A DNA stretch of 64,000 nt, taken from Myxococcus xanthus (lineage in GTDB: Bacteria; Myxococcota; Myxococcia; Myxococcales; Myxococcaceae). Shown here piece by piece: positions 31,002 through 40,152 of this stretch. The position numbers were made by a program, and so were the translations under genes. The stretch covers positions 62,001 to 126,000 of the forward strand of contig NZ_FNOH01000010.1 of assembly GCF_900106535.1 (NCBI RefSeq), given 5' to 3'. The notes beneath the pieces were generated by a model. It did not search any database and had not been told where the DNA came from. It saw only the letters and a program-made list of their open reading frames with translations. How positions within the stretch are numbered: position 1 is the first letter of the stretch; every line of letters starts with the position of its first letter.

Positions 31002-31023
31002 CGGGCCCTGCTACGCTGGCGGC

Positions 31024-31629
31024 ATGGTGCTCAAGATTGTCCAGGCAGGGGACCCGGTGCTGCGTCGGAAGGCGCGCGATTTGACGCCGGAGGAGATTGC
31101 CAGCCCGGAGACGGCGCGGCTCATCGAGCAGATGCGCGACACGATGCGGGACGCACCCGGCGTCGGGCTGGCGGCGCCCCAGGTGGGCGTGGGCCTGCGA
31201 GTCGTCGTCATCGAGGACCGGCCCGAGTATCAGGCCGGCCTCTCGGAGAGCGAGCGGGCGGCGCGAGGACGGAAGCCCGTTCCCTTCCACGTGCTCATCA
31301 ATCCCAGGCTGGTGGTGGAGGACGCGGCACCCGCGGAGTTCCACGAAGGGTGTCTGAGTGTGTCGGGCTTCGCGGCCCTGGTGCCCCGCGCCTGCGCCGT
31401 GCGCGTGGATGCACTCGATGAGCACGGCCAGCCCGTGACGGTCCAGGCCCGGGGCTGGTACGCGCGCATTCTCCAACACGAGCTGGACCACCTGGACGGC
31501 ACGCTCTACGTGGACCGGATGGAGACACGGAGCTTCACCACCGCGGAGAACCATCGCCGGTACCAGGCGGGGCGCAGCACCGAGGAGCTGCGCGCCGAGC
31601 TGGGGCTGCCAGTGCCCGACAAGGGGTAG
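31024..31629 (+). CDS. def: Peptide deformylase
   Basis: A 201-residue metallopeptidase. All three motifs are present: GVGLAAPQVG (motif 1, about 46-55), EGCLSV (motif 2, Cys ligand) and QHELDHLDG (motif 3, HExxH-type with Asp variation in the fourth position). It removes the formyl group from nascent polypeptides with Fe(II) at the active site. A 12-residue insert (SESERAARGRKP) is longer than in E. coli. It is probably cotranscribed with the ferritin-like gene. Confidence 0.93.
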   Translation: MVLKIVQAGDPVLRRKARDLTPEEIASPETARLIEQMRDTMRDAPGVGLAAPQVGVGLRVVVIEDRPEYQAGLSESERAARGRKPVPFHVLINPRLVVEDAAPAEFHEGCLSVSGFAALVPRACAVRVDALDEHGQPVTVQARGWYARILQHELDHLDGTLYVDRMETRSFTTAENHRRYQAGRSTEELRAELGLPVPDKG

Positions 31630-31647
31630 GGCACGACGTCTTTCGCG

Positions 31648-32142
31648 TCAGCCTTCGCGGCCGTGCGCCGCGGCCTTCAACTGGGCCGTGTCGACGCGGA
31701 CGAAGATGGAATCACCCACCGCGGTCAGCGTCTCGCCCGCGAAGACTTCGCAGAGGACTCGGCTCTTGCGTCCGACTTCGCCCTCGACGCGTGCACGGAG
31801 GGTGAGCGGGACGCCCATGGGCGTGGGTTTGATGAACTTCACGCCCAGGCTTCCGGTGACGCATTCGATGGCCGGCGAGCTGCCAGGTGAGCGGCCCTCG
31901 GCGCGGTAGTGGTACGCCATGGCCGTCCAGTTCGAGTGACAGTCGACCAGCATGGCAATCAGACCGCCGTAGACGAGCTCCGGCCAGCCGCTGTACCGGG
32001 CATCGGGCGTGTGGCGTGCCACCACGTGGATGCCGTCCTCATCCCAGTAGCTTTGGATGTGCAGGCCGTGAGGGTTCTTGGTGCCGCAGCCGTAGCAGAT
32101 GCCTTCTGGCGCGACGACTTCTTGGAGAGATGAGGTTTCCAT
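31648..32142 (-). CDS. Hotdog-fold (PaaI-type) thioesterase
   Basis: From ATG 32142 the protein is 164 residues and begins shortly before [14 protein letters not shown], the usual N-terminal motif of this hotdog subgroup. In-frame starts at 32223 and 32253 would leave no room for a promoter between it and the divergent MBL gene. Also seen are [22 protein letters not shown], which covers the central helix with the catalytic acid, and [12 protein letters not shown]. It probably hydrolyses an acyl-CoA; the substrate is unknown. Confidence 0.8.
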   Translation of the reverse strand: METSSLQEVVAPEGICYGCGTKNPHGLHIQSYWDEDGIHVVARHTPDARYSGWPELVYGGLIAMLVDCHSNWTAMAYHYRAEGRSPGSSPAIECVTGSLGVKFIKPTPMGVPLTLRARVEGEVGRKSRVLCEVFAGETLTAVGDSIFVRVDTAQLKAAAHGREG

Positions 32143-32245
32143 GTGGGGCCCTGACTGCAAGGGAGGCGCAACGATGCGCACATCCTGGCCCAGCAGGGGC
32201 CTTTCGTCGCGTGTCTCGTCCATGCCCAGGATAGTGTCCGTGTCG

Positions 32246-33094
32246 ATGCTCACTGAAGTCCAGGCAGGTCCCTACACCGTCCGAGGCGTGTCCGTGGGCG
32301 GCGTGTACACGTCGCTCCAGGTCCCCGAACTGGACGTAGTGCTCGACGTGGGGCTACCCATTCGCTCCTTCTGTGGCTCGGACCGCATCTTCTTGAGCCA
32401 CGCGCACCCGGACCATGCCAGCGGGCTCGGCTCGCTGCTCGGCATCCGTCGGCTCATCGGCAAGGGGGCACCCCAGGTCTTCCTGCCCGCGGAGATCGAG
32501 GAGAACGTCCAGGCGTCGCTCGCCGTGATGTCGCGGCTGCACCACACCTCCATGGAGGTGCACACCGTGCCGATGTTGCCAGGGGACGTGCGGCCCCTGG
32601 GGCAAGGTCTGTTCGTTCGCGCATTCCGGACGCATCACCCGGTGCCGTCGCTCGGCTACCAGTTCTTTCGCCGTGTCGCGAAGCTCCGGCTCGAGCACCA
32701 GTCACTCCCGCCTCAGGAAATCGCCAGGCGGCGGCAAGCAGGCGAAGCGCTCTTCGACGAAGTGGAGCGGCTGGAGTTGGCCTATGCCACCGATACCCTG
32801 TCCCGCGTCCTGGACACGGAGCCAGGCCTCTTCGACTCGCGCGTGCTCATCCTCGAGTGCACCTTCGTCGACGCGCGCCACTCCGTGCAGGACGCTCAGG
32901 CGAAGGCGCATCTCCACGTGGACGAACTCCTCGCGCGCGCGGACCAGTTCCGCAACGAGGCCCTGGTCCTGATGCACTTCAGCCAGGCGCTTCCTCCTGA
33001 ATCCGTCCACGCCACGTTGCGCGCGCGACTGCCGCCGTCGCTGGCCGAACGCGTCCGCGTCTTCGCTCCCGAAGCGGGCCGTTGGTTCGGGTGA
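32246..33094 (+). CDS. MBL-fold metallohydrolase (RNase Z-like)
   Basis: A 282-residue beta-lactamase-fold enzyme; start at ATG 32246, with a GTG two codons before. The metal-binding motif is [12 protein letters not shown] (HxHxDH, about 58-66). [18 protein letters not shown] and YATDT follow, and a late LILECTF and LMHFS supply the distal ligands. The order resembles RNase Z-type or plant-like MBL proteins rather than class B beta-lactamases. It may be a tRNA 3'-processing-like nuclease or a phosphodiesterase; the RNase Z exosite is not obvious. Confidence 0.8.
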   Translation: MLTEVQAGPYTVRGVSVGGVYTSLQVPELDVVLDVGLPIRSFCGSDRIFLSHAHPDHASGLGSLLGIRRLIGKGAPQVFLPAEIEENVQASLAVMSRLHHTSMEVHTVPMLPGDVRPLGQGLFVRAFRTHHPVPSLGYQFFRRVAKLRLEHQSLPPQEIARRRQAGEALFDEVERLELAYATDTLSRVLDTEPGLFDSRVLILECTFVDARHSVQDAQAKAHLHVDELLARADQFRNEALVLMHFSQALPPESVHATLRARLPPSLAERVRVFAPEAGRWFG

Positions 33095-33154
33095 GCCGTG
33101 CCCGTGAAGTACGTGTCAGAGCGCCAGACCCCGTATGGCAACTCCGCGGCGGTG

Positions 33155-33187
33155 GTGCAGCAGTGACCTCCCGTCACTGTGTTGCAC
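33155..33187. promoter_or_regulatory. Nested inverted repeat upstream of the FAD monooxygenase
   Basis: CAGTGAC (33161-33167) and GTCACTG (33173-33179) are perfect arms around CTCCC, nested within GTGCA (33155-33159) and TGCAC (33183-33187). The centre lies about 60 bp before the ATG at 33231. Likely a regulator-binding operator. Confidence 0.45.
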
Positions 33188-33230
33188 ATGAATCGCGACT
33201 CGCCACGGCATACCTGTTAAAGCGCGGCGC

Positions 33231-34388
33231 ATGAGCACGTCATCGCCCAGGCATGTTCTCGTGGCTGGGGCTGGAATTGGTGGACTCACGCTGGCTTGCG
33301 CGCTTCGGCGCGCGGGCCTCTCCGTCACTGTCTTCGAGCGCTCCGACGCCTTGAAATGGGTGGGCGCGGGCCTCACGGTTCAGATGAACGCCTCGGCGGC
33401 CCTGCGCCGCATCGGCCTGTGTGACGAGGTGGCCCAGGCCGGTGCGTGTCCCACGGACAGCGCGATTCTGAAGCCGTCGGGTTCGGCGCTCACGCGGCTT
33501 CCGGTGACTCGGATTCAGGAGGAGCTGGGGCTGCCTCTGGTGTGTGTCCACAGGGCGCGGCTCCAGTCCGTGCTGATGGCCCATGCCGGGGAGGAGAACG
33601 TCCGGCTGGGGCTCACCGTGACGGCGTTTCACGACGATGGCCAGACGGTGACGGTGCGGTTGTCGGACGGCAGCTCGGTGACGGGCGATGCGCTGGTGGG
33701 GGCGGACGGGCTGCGCTCGGTGGTGCGTGGGGCGCTGCTGGGCGACGCGCCGCTGCGCTATTCGGGCTACACGAGCTGGCGGGGCGTGTGCCCAGACGTC
33801 CCGAGCGCGACGCCGGGACTTGTTTCAGAGACGTGGGGGCGTGGGGCGCGCTTCGGTGTGGTGCCCATTGGCTTCGGGCAAACGTACTGGTTCGCCACGC
33901 AGAATGCTCCGGCCGGAGAGCAGGATGCCCCCGGGGAGACACGGGCCCGGTTGCAGTCCCTCTTCGGCGGGTGGCACGCGCCCATCGCGGACCTGATTGC
34001 CGCGACGGACGAAGCGAACATCATCCGCACGGACATCCACGACCGGCCGCCTGCCAGCCGCTGGAGCCGGGGCCGGGTGACTTTGTTGGGAGACGCCGCG
34101 CACCCGATGACGCCCAACATGGGGCAGGGCGGGTGTCAGGCCATCGAGGATGCCGTGGTGCTGGCCGAGCTGCTGGCCGGGGAGGGCCCCGTGGACGCGG
34201 CGCTGGCGGCCTACGAGCAACGTCGGCTCGGGCGTGCCAACAGCTTCGTGACGCGTTCATGGAGCCTGGGGCGCGTGGCCCAGTGGGAGAGTTCAGCGGG
34301 GCGCTTCATTCGTAATGCGCTCTTCCAACTCGTGCCTCAAGGGTTCGCCGCCCGGCAGGTCCGAGCGTTGGTGCGCGACGCCGAGTAG
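33231..34388 (+). CDS. FAD-dependent aromatic-type monooxygenase
   Basis: A 385-residue class A flavoprotein monooxygenase (PHBH/UbiH type). The dinucleotide motif is VAGAGIGGLTLACALRRAGLSVTVFERS (GxGxxG), the DG motif GADGLRSVVR is near residue 160 and the GD motif LLGDAAHPMTPNMGQGG is near 287. It hydroxylates an aromatic or similar substrate with NAD(P)H and O2; the substrate is unknown. No transmembrane segment. It stands alone with its own operator-like repeat upstream. Confidence 0.88.
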   Translation: MSTSSPRHVLVAGAGIGGLTLACALRRAGLSVTVFERSDALKWVGAGLTVQMNASAALRRIGLCDEVAQAGACPTDSAILKPSGSALTRLPVTRIQEELGLPLVCVHRARLQSVLMAHAGEENVRLGLTVTAFHDDGQTVTVRLSDGSSVTGDALVGADGLRSVVRGALLGDAPLRYSGYTSWRGVCPDVPSATPGLVSETWGRGARFGVVPIGFGQTYWFATQNAPAGEQDAPGETRARLQSLFGGWHAPIADLIAATDEANIIRTDIHDRPPASRWSRGRVTLLGDAAHPMTPNMGQGGCQAIEDAVVLAELLAGEGPVDAALAAYEQRRLGRANSFVTRSWSLGRVAQWESSAGRFIRNALFQLVPQGFAARQVRALVRDAE

Positions 34389-34407
34389 GGCTCTCGAGGA
34401 GCGGTTT

Positions 34408-35118
34408 CTAGAGGTCCAGTCCAAGCAACGCCCCCGCGAACGGGCCGTCGAGCGAAACCGTGAATGCGGCCGCATCAGGAGCCGGCTGCAGCCCGTCCGC
34501 CTGTTCGAAGTAGCGCGTATAGCCCCCATGGACGCGCGCATGCACGTAGCGACTCAGCTTGACCTGGATCGCAGCCAGTCCGCCCGCGCCGAAGGCCCAC
34601 TTGCGCATGCGGCCCTCGTAGAAGTTGTTCCCGCCAATGGGGGTGTAGCCCGGCTCCCCTGGCTGCACCTGACCAATCTGCCCCGTGGGCAATGAGACCT
34701 CCGCCGCGCTGCCGAACGCGCTCACCCCGAGCGTCACGTTTCGTGTCAGCGAGAACCGCTTCTCCAGCCCCGGCCGCAGCGCCAGTACCTGGACGTCACC
34801 ACCCGCCAGGTACCAGTCGATGCCGTTCGTCCACCACCAGTCGCTCCGTTCGGAGCCACGGACGAGGTTGAAGTGGAGTCCGCCGGAAAGGCGCGCGGCT
34901 CCGCTTCGGGCGTTCACCGTCTTCACCCGTGAACGCAGCGTTGGCACCTCCGTCGCGGGATGCCGCATCGGAGACAGCGTCCCGCCGACCTCCACCGCGA
35001 GCTGTGGCGGCGGGAGCGTCGCTTCCTGCTCTGGGGGCGGCTCTGCTCCCAGGGCTGGAGAGGACAGGCAGGCAGACATCAGCAAGCCGATGGTGGACAC
35101 CGCGCGAGTGATGCACAT
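34408..35118 (-). CDS. Exported protein, probable outer-membrane or autotransporter-like barrel
   Basis: A 236-residue protein from ATG 35118, preceded by a strong GGGAGGAAG ribosome-binding site. It has a signal peptide (MCITRAVSTIGLLMSACLSSPALGA). The mature part has beta-strand-like alternation (LEKRFSLTRNVTLGVSAFGSAAEVSL, AAIQVKLSRYVHARVHGGYTRYF) and ends FAGALLGLDL. No family recognised. A Pro/Glu-rich stretch follows the signal. It lies downstream of the two MuiA-like genes on the same strand, 93 bp away. Confidence 0.6.
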   Translation of the reverse strand: MCITRAVSTIGLLMSACLSSPALGAEPPPEQEATLPPPQLAVEVGGTLSPMRHPATEVPTLRSRVKTVNARSGAARLSGGLHFNLVRGSERSDWWWTNGIDWYLAGGDVQVLALRPGLEKRFSLTRNVTLGVSAFGSAAEVSLPTGQIGQVQPGEPGYTPIGGNNFYEGRMRKWAFGAGGLAAIQVKLSRYVHARVHGGYTRYFEQADGLQPAPDAAAFTVSLDGPFAGALLGLDL

Positions 35119-35211
35119 GGGGCTTCCTCCCGGGGGGATGAATGCTTCCGCCGGAACCATGGTGGAAGTCCCGGCCCCCCAGGGCTGTTTCGCGGTGGAA
35201 CCCGGGCCTGC

Positions 35212-36768
35212 TCAGAGCCCGGCCACCTTCGCCGCGCTCGTCACCACGTAGTCCATCGCCAGCTCCTGCTGCGAGCGGGGCGACGCCGTCAGCTCGAAGC
35301 GGACGATGCCATCCTCGCTGACGCGCGCGGGCGCGGGCTTCGTGCTCTCCCTCTGCAACTGGATTTCCACCGACTCCACCTCGGAGACGGGAATCCGCTC
35401 CTCGATGGCCACCGGCACCGACTTCGCGCCCATGTTGGAGAGGAACAGTCGCACCTTGTGCGTCGTCACCTTGCGGCCGGTGAGCCGGCTGGTCTCCCGT
35501 CCCACGTCCTCCGTTCGTGCCACGCGCAGCGCGTCCTCGCTGCCGAAGCCCAGCTTCACGCGCTCGCCCTTGCCGGTGAAACGCAGCTGCGCACGCCCCA
35601 CATAGCCGTGAGTGCGCACCAGCTTCACGGGGCCCGCGAGCAACACCGTGGGGCCCGTGTTGTCGAACCGGGCCACCCGGTGCACCAGGGGGGACTGCTC
35701 CGGCATGGCCACCAGCTCGGAGGCAGCGGGCGCGGTGAACTGGAACAGGGGCACGCGGTAGGGCTCGCCGTCCGGTGGCACGCTGGCCCGATGCGGGGCC
35801 GTCACCGTCAGCGGTTCACCTCCGTCGTCCATGCCCGGTAGCGCATCGTCCCGTCGGGCAGCGCCGGCCTCGCCCGCGGTCTGGATGACCTCCTCACGGA
35901 TGGCCACCTCCACCACCTGCTTCTCGCGCTCCGTCTTGTCCCGCAGCCACAGCCGGTCCTCCTGGAGCCGCGGCGGCGTGGCGCCCAGCGTGGGGCGCGC
36001 GGTGGAGAACGCCAGCTCCACGTCCTTCCACTCCTCACCGGTGCGCTGCCAGACGACGGCCTCGCACTCCAGTGTGACGGACTCACCGGAGGCTTCGCGG
36101 GACAGCGTTGCGCGGTAGGACGGCCGCCAGGCCGTGCAGGGCACCAGGTACGTGACGGACAGCGTGGCGGGCCCGCCCGTGGGGTGGCCCACCTCCAGCT
36201 CGGCCTGGGTGTCGACCGTTGGCTCCAGGAGCTCGACAGCCGTCTGCGAGGCCCGTGCTTCGTCGAACTGTTCCCGCAGTCGCAGCGTCCGGCGCTCAGC
36301 CTCTCGGAGCGCCGAGTCCGCCGACAGTTGCTCGCGGCGCACCGTCTCCAACTGCTCCCGCCACGTCTCCGGCCGCGACTGTCCGGCGCCTGCCTGCTCG
36401 GAGATGGCGCGGTGGACATCGGCGCGCGCGGTGTCCAACAGCCGCAGCCGCGCCGCCAGCCGGGTTTCGTCCGCGACCACGCGCCGGAGCTCCTGCTCCA
36501 GCTCCGCGACGCGCTTTCCGAGCGCCGTGCGGTGTTCGCGCTCGGCCTCGGGTGGTTGCGGCTTCGTCGCCCGGCGGATGCGTGCCTGGGAGATGGTGCC
36601 ACCCGCGACCTTCGCCTGGAGCGAGCGGTCCACGGCGAGCGGGGACAGTCCCTGGATGACCAGTCGCTGCGTTCCCACGGACAGGGGAATCTCCCCCCGC
36701 CGCTCGACGAGCGCCCGGTCCTCGAGGACGGTGACCTTGACCACGGGCAGGATGAAAGGGGTGCCCAT
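35212..36768 (-). CDS. MuiA-family protein (DUF4140/DUF4139), first paralogue
   Basis: A 518-residue protein. ATG 36768 overlaps the stop of the upstream paralogue (TGATG) and has GGAGG five bases before it. Residues about 1-100 match the DUF4140 N-terminal domain (VKVTVLEDRALVERRGEIPL, LVIQGLSPLAVDRSLQAKV), then a coiled-coil (about 75-180), then DUF4139 (SVTYLVPCTAWRPSYRATLS, YVGRAQLRFTGKGERVKLGFG). No signal peptide. The family was named from mucoidy inhibition (MuiA); the biochemical role is unknown. Confidence 0.85.
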   Translation of the reverse strand: MGTPFILPVVKVTVLEDRALVERRGEIPLSVGTQRLVIQGLSPLAVDRSLQAKVAGGTISQARIRRATKPQPPEAEREHRTALGKRVAELEQELRRVVADETRLAARLRLLDTARADVHRAISEQAGAGQSRPETWREQLETVRREQLSADSALREAERRTLRLREQFDEARASQTAVELLEPTVDTQAELEVGHPTGGPATLSVTYLVPCTAWRPSYRATLSREASGESVTLECEAVVWQRTGEEWKDVELAFSTARPTLGATPPRLQEDRLWLRDKTEREKQVVEVAIREEVIQTAGEAGAARRDDALPGMDDGGEPLTVTAPHRASVPPDGEPYRVPLFQFTAPAASELVAMPEQSPLVHRVARFDNTGPTVLLAGPVKLVRTHGYVGRAQLRFTGKGERVKLGFGSEDALRVARTEDVGRETSRLTGRKVTTHKVRLFLSNMGAKSVPVAIEERIPVSEVESVEIQLQRESTKPAPARVSEDGIVRFELTASPRSQQELAMDYVVTSAAKVAGL

Positions 36769-38981
36769 CATGTCCTCCGGTTGCCGCCGCCGAGCATCTT
36801 GTTGCCCGGAATCTTGACCGTCCATGTCGCCTTCAGCGTCTGCGCTTCACCTGGCTGGAGCACCACGCGCCACGCCCGCTCGCCCTCCACCTTCGCTTCA
36901 CCGGGCAAGGGCAGGCGCTTCTGCCAGAGCGGGGCCACTTCCAATTCCTCCACCTTGATGTCCTTCTCCGTATTGACGGGAACGGTGGGCACGCGCTCGC
37001 ACACCTCGACCAGGACGCGATTGCTGAGCCGGTTGGCCAGCTCCACCGACACGTGGTGCGTCAGCATCGTCGAGCCGCCGAACATGCCGCCCATGGCCTC
37101 GTCGAACCGCGTGTTGCGCGCGACCTTGATGGATTCCTCCACACCGAGCCCCAGCCGCTGCGTCGAGCCCGGGGCCATGGTGGGCAGGGGGGACGTCATC
37201 AGGAACTCGTTCTCCAGCGTGACGTCCACGGGACCCGCCAGCAGCGGATACGGCGTCCGGTTCTCCACGCGCACCGTGCGGAACGCACGCGACTCCACGG
37301 AGGGGACGCAGACGTATTCCGCGGACAGCCCCACTGGCACGGACAACACCGGCACGGTGTGCCACGCTCCATCCGAAGGCACGTCCGCGCGCGTCTCTAC
37401 ATCGAAGCGCGCATCGAAGTGAGGCGAGGACGTGCGTGGCGGCTGGGACCACGCCGGCGCGGGGGCCGCCCATATGGAAGAGGTCTCCTGCAGACTCAGG
37501 GCGACTCGCACGGTGATGTCGATCTGCGCGTGGACCTCCGCCAGGGCCACCAGCTCCTGGGTGACGTGCCCGGGGCGCGGTTGCAGCCTGCCACGCGCGC
37601 CCTGGTCATCCGCGGGCGGCATGGTCAGGCGGTCGTAGTCCAACAATGCGTCGGAGGGCTCCTGCCTCGGAGGTGTTCGCTCGCCGCCACCACCACCACC
37701 GCCCAGCGAGGCGGTATCCATGCTGAGCCCGTCTGCGTCATCGTCGAATGAACTCTCGGGCGCCTCCTCGAGTTCGGCCGGAGGTGGCGGTCGGCGCGCG
37801 CGCGACATCAAGCCACCGCCTCGCGCTCGCGCTCGCGATGTCGTCTCCTCGTCCTCGGGGGCAGCGGCACTGGGACGCATCGGAGCACTTCGAGGGGCCG
37901 CCGCCGGCGGAGGCGGTGGCGCGGCCGCTTCCGGCATGGCGAAGTCGGGCTTGGGCGCGATGGGCACGGCACTGCGCTTGTTCTTCTGGGGCTGCTCGAG
38001 GCCGGCGGGCATGGGCTCGGGTTCGGCTAGGAGCTCAGGCTGAACCGGCGTGGGCGACCGCGTGGCGTCGTAGCCCGCGAACAGCTCATCGAGCCCCGGT
38101 GGCGCCTCCCTCCAGCCCGAACGCGCGGGAGCCGGTTGATGGCGGCCAATGCGCAGCGCCTTCAGCTCGGGGACTTCCGCATGCCGGGCGAGGTCCGCGG
38201 TGGAGACGGCGAGCTTCACCCCCGTCCAGTCCTCGCCGGTGCGCTGGAGCACGGAGGCGCGCATGCGCAGCGTTCCCTCTTCCAGCGTTCGCGGCAGGCG
38301 CAAGTCGTAGGTGGGCACCCAGCGCGCCCCCTGGACGGCGTATTCGAGCGCGAGCCGCGCCCCCGGATCCGCGGGAAGGGGGCCCGACAGCGTCAGCACG
38401 ACCGCGCGGTACACGCGGGCGCGCTGGCCTCGCACGGACGAAGAGGCTTCGGCGACGCGGTTGCGCCGCAAGCGCAGCTCGGCTTCGGCGTCACGCTGCT
38501 GCCGCTCCAGGTCCAGCTTCCGCGAATGGAGCGCGGCGAGCTCGGTGTCCACGAAGGACATGAGCGACAGCATCGCGGACACGGGGGCGTCCCGGGGCTC
38601 CTGCGCTTCCTTCGGCCGGGGCGGAAACCCGGGGGACAGCTTCGACAGCGCATCCAGTTCCTGACCCACGCGCGCGAGCTGTTGGGTGAGGTCGGAGAGG
38701 CGGTGCTCGGCTTCCTCCAAGGCGCGGTGCTCCGCGGGCACGTCGACTTCTGGCGGAAGCTGGACGTCATAGGTGGGACGAAGGTCGCGCACGGCGAGTC
38801 CCGACGGGCCGTGCACCACGGACGCCCGGAGCGAGCCGGGTTGCAACGACAGGGGCAGTCCATTGATTCGCACCTGCGTGGGCAACATCCCTCCCGCCGT
38901 GGGAATCGTGGCGACCCGCGTACAAAGCGCCCCCTCCGCGTGGACGGTGACGGCTTCGAGGTTCGATGTGACGACGAGCAT
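36768..38981 (-). CDS. MuiA-family protein (DUF4140/DUF4139), second paralogue with long insert
   Basis: A 737-residue paralogue of the next gene. N-terminal DUF4140 (NLEAVTVHAEGALCTRVATI), coiled-coil (about 85-180), DUF4139 (LEYAVQGARWVPTYDLRLPRTL; later RVENRTPYPLLAGPVDVTLENEF). Between about 265 and 480 is a long Pro/Ala/Arg-rich low-complexity insert including a seven-Gly run. The N-terminus has no classical signal. The pair is translationally coupled and probably acts as a hetero-oligomer. A small palindrome (CTGAT-AAAA-ATCAG, 39006-39019) lies upstream. Confidence 0.85.
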   Translation of the reverse strand: MLVVTSNLEAVTVHAEGALCTRVATIPTAGGMLPTQVRINGLPLSLQPGSLRASVVHGPSGLAVRDLRPTYDVQLPPEVDVPAEHRALEEAEHRLSDLTQQLARVGQELDALSKLSPGFPPRPKEAQEPRDAPVSAMLSLMSFVDTELAALHSRKLDLERQQRDAEAELRLRRNRVAEASSSVRGQRARVYRAVVLTLSGPLPADPGARLALEYAVQGARWVPTYDLRLPRTLEEGTLRMRASVLQRTGEDWTGVKLAVSTADLARHAEVPELKALRIGRHQPAPARSGWREAPPGLDELFAGYDATRSPTPVQPELLAEPEPMPAGLEQPQKNKRSAVPIAPKPDFAMPEAAAPPPPPAAAPRSAPMRPSAAAPEDEETTSRARARGGGLMSRARRPPPPAELEEAPESSFDDDADGLSMDTASLGGGGGGGERTPPRQEPSDALLDYDRLTMPPADDQGARGRLQPRPGHVTQELVALAEVHAQIDITVRVALSLQETSSIWAAPAPAWSQPPRTSSPHFDARFDVETRADVPSDGAWHTVPVLSVPVGLSAEYVCVPSVESRAFRTVRVENRTPYPLLAGPVDVTLENEFLMTSPLPTMAPGSTQRLGLGVEESIKVARNTRFDEAMGGMFGGSTMLTHHVSVELANRLSNRVLVEVCERVPTVPVNTEKDIKVEELEVAPLWQKRLPLPGEAKVEGERAWRVVLQPGEAQTLKATWTVKIPGNKMLGGGNRRT

Positions 38982-39005
38982 GGCTGCTCACCGTAATCGA
39001 GGTGT

Positions 39006-39019
39006 CTGATAAAAATCAG
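39006..39019. promoter_or_regulatory. Short AT-rich palindrome upstream of the MuiA pair
   Basis: CTGAT-AAAA-ATCAG lies 25 bp upstream of the first codon of the MuiA-like operon, in otherwise GC-rich sequence. It could be an operator or part of a promoter. Confidence 0.3.
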
Positions 39020-39104
39020 TCCCCCCGGACAAAAGGCACCAACCCGTGAGGTCGGGATGCCCTTGGGCCGGATTGACGACACGCTGCATTGGAGCTAGCG
39101 CGCC

Positions 39105-39653
39105 TCAGCTCTTCTCGGTGCTCGCCACGGGCGGAGATTGGGGCCGTTGACGCTTCAAGGGGCGGCCCACGCAGTCACGCCCCGGCTTCGGCTCGCGGGT
39201 GCTGTGTGGGCGGTACTCCCAATGCCAGGGCTCGGAGCGCACCGTGCGCTTGAATCCGAAGCGGCATGCATTCGACACGAGCCAGTCATAGGTCGGTGTC
39301 TTGACACCGCCGATGACCAGGTCCACCGCGAGGCCTCGCTGATGGTTGGAGCGCCCGGGCCGTGCCGCCTGGGGCCCCTTGCCCTTGCGGTAGCGCTCAT
39401 AGAGCCGGCGCTGCTTCGCGGGGGAGCGGTAGCCGCTGTGGACCCAGAGGTAGATGTTCTTCGAACGCGCTTCGGCCTTCATCCGCCGGTACGCGTCCGC
39501 GGCGTCGGTATGAAGCAACTGGCCGTTCTTGAGACGAACGAGCCGACTGCCCTTCGCCTCACTTCGCCGGGGCTTTGCGTCGCCGGCGACGGCTTGGGGC
39601 GCGAAAAGACACAGGAGGATGAAGACTCCCCAGCGGAGCAGCGCGAGCGACAT
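39105..39653 (-). CDS. M15-family (VanY-type) D-Ala-D-Ala carboxypeptidase
   Basis: A 182-residue exported peptidase from ATG 39653. Signal peptide MSLALLRWGVFILLCLFAPQAVAG. The M15 zinc site is seen as SGYRSPAKQRRLYERY, then PGRSNHQRGLAVDL (His and Asp ligands) and EPWHWEYRP (catalytic Glu and third His). It trims stem-peptide D-alanine in the periplasm. A Cys in SNACRFGF and one in the tail (GRDCVG) could form a disulphide. Confidence 0.87.
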   Translation of the reverse strand: MSLALLRWGVFILLCLFAPQAVAGDAKPRRSEAKGSRLVRLKNGQLLHTDAADAYRRMKAEARSKNIYLWVHSGYRSPAKQRRLYERYRKGKGPQAARPGRSNHQRGLAVDLVIGGVKTPTYDWLVSNACRFGFKRTVRSEPWHWEYRPHSTREPKPGRDCVGRPLKRQRPQSPPVASTEKS

Positions 39654-39737
39654 GTTTGGAAGCCGGCCCCGTGGCCGGAATCCGAACTTTCGCGCGTCTG
39701 TGCCTCGACGCAAGCAGACGGGAGGGCGAGCGCCTGT

Positions 39738-40142
39738 TCAGAACAGTTTCAATTGCGCGTCCGGAGTCTTCACTTCGCGCGGAGGCAACGGCTGGAATCC
39801 ATGTGCGCGGGCCCACGTCTCGCTGGGGCCCGTCCAATGGTGTGACGCCATCCGGACGTGGTCGCGCTCGTCGAAGGTGACGCCCTCCGCCTCCAGGGCC
39901 TCGCGCTGTCCGTAGCCGGAGGTGCTGATGCCACCCGTGCGGTTGATGACGCGTTGCCAGGGCACGCTGTCCGCGCGGGCGCCCAACGCGCCCAGTGCAT
40001 GTCCCACGACGCGGGCATCGCAGCCATCACCGACGATGACGGCGATGTCCCCATATGTGGCCACCTGCCCAGGTGGCACTTGCGTGGTGACGGTGTAGAT
40101 GCGCTCGAAGTAGTCGCGCTCGTCGCGTGGCGGTGTGGACAT
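39738..40142 (-). CDS. Alkyltransferase-like (ATL) protein, MGMT family without active Cys
   Basis: A 134-residue protein. The DNA-binding part of MGMT is present (QVPPGQVATYGDIAVIVG, VVGHALGAL), but the active-site PCHR is replaced by PWQR in ADSVPWQRVINRTGGIS, the Trp-for-Cys change that defines ATL proteins. Such proteins bind O6-alkylguanine and flag it for nucleotide excision repair rather than repair it. The upstream FHA gene is 10 bp away on the same strand. Confidence 0.88.
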   Translation of the reverse strand: MSTPPRDERDYFERIYTVTTQVPPGQVATYGDIAVIVGDGCDARVVGHALGALGARADSVPWQRVINRTGGISTSGYGQREALEAEGVTFDERDHVRMASHHWTGPSETWARAHGFQPLPPREVKTPDAQLKLF

Positions 40143-40152
40143 GCGGGAAGGT

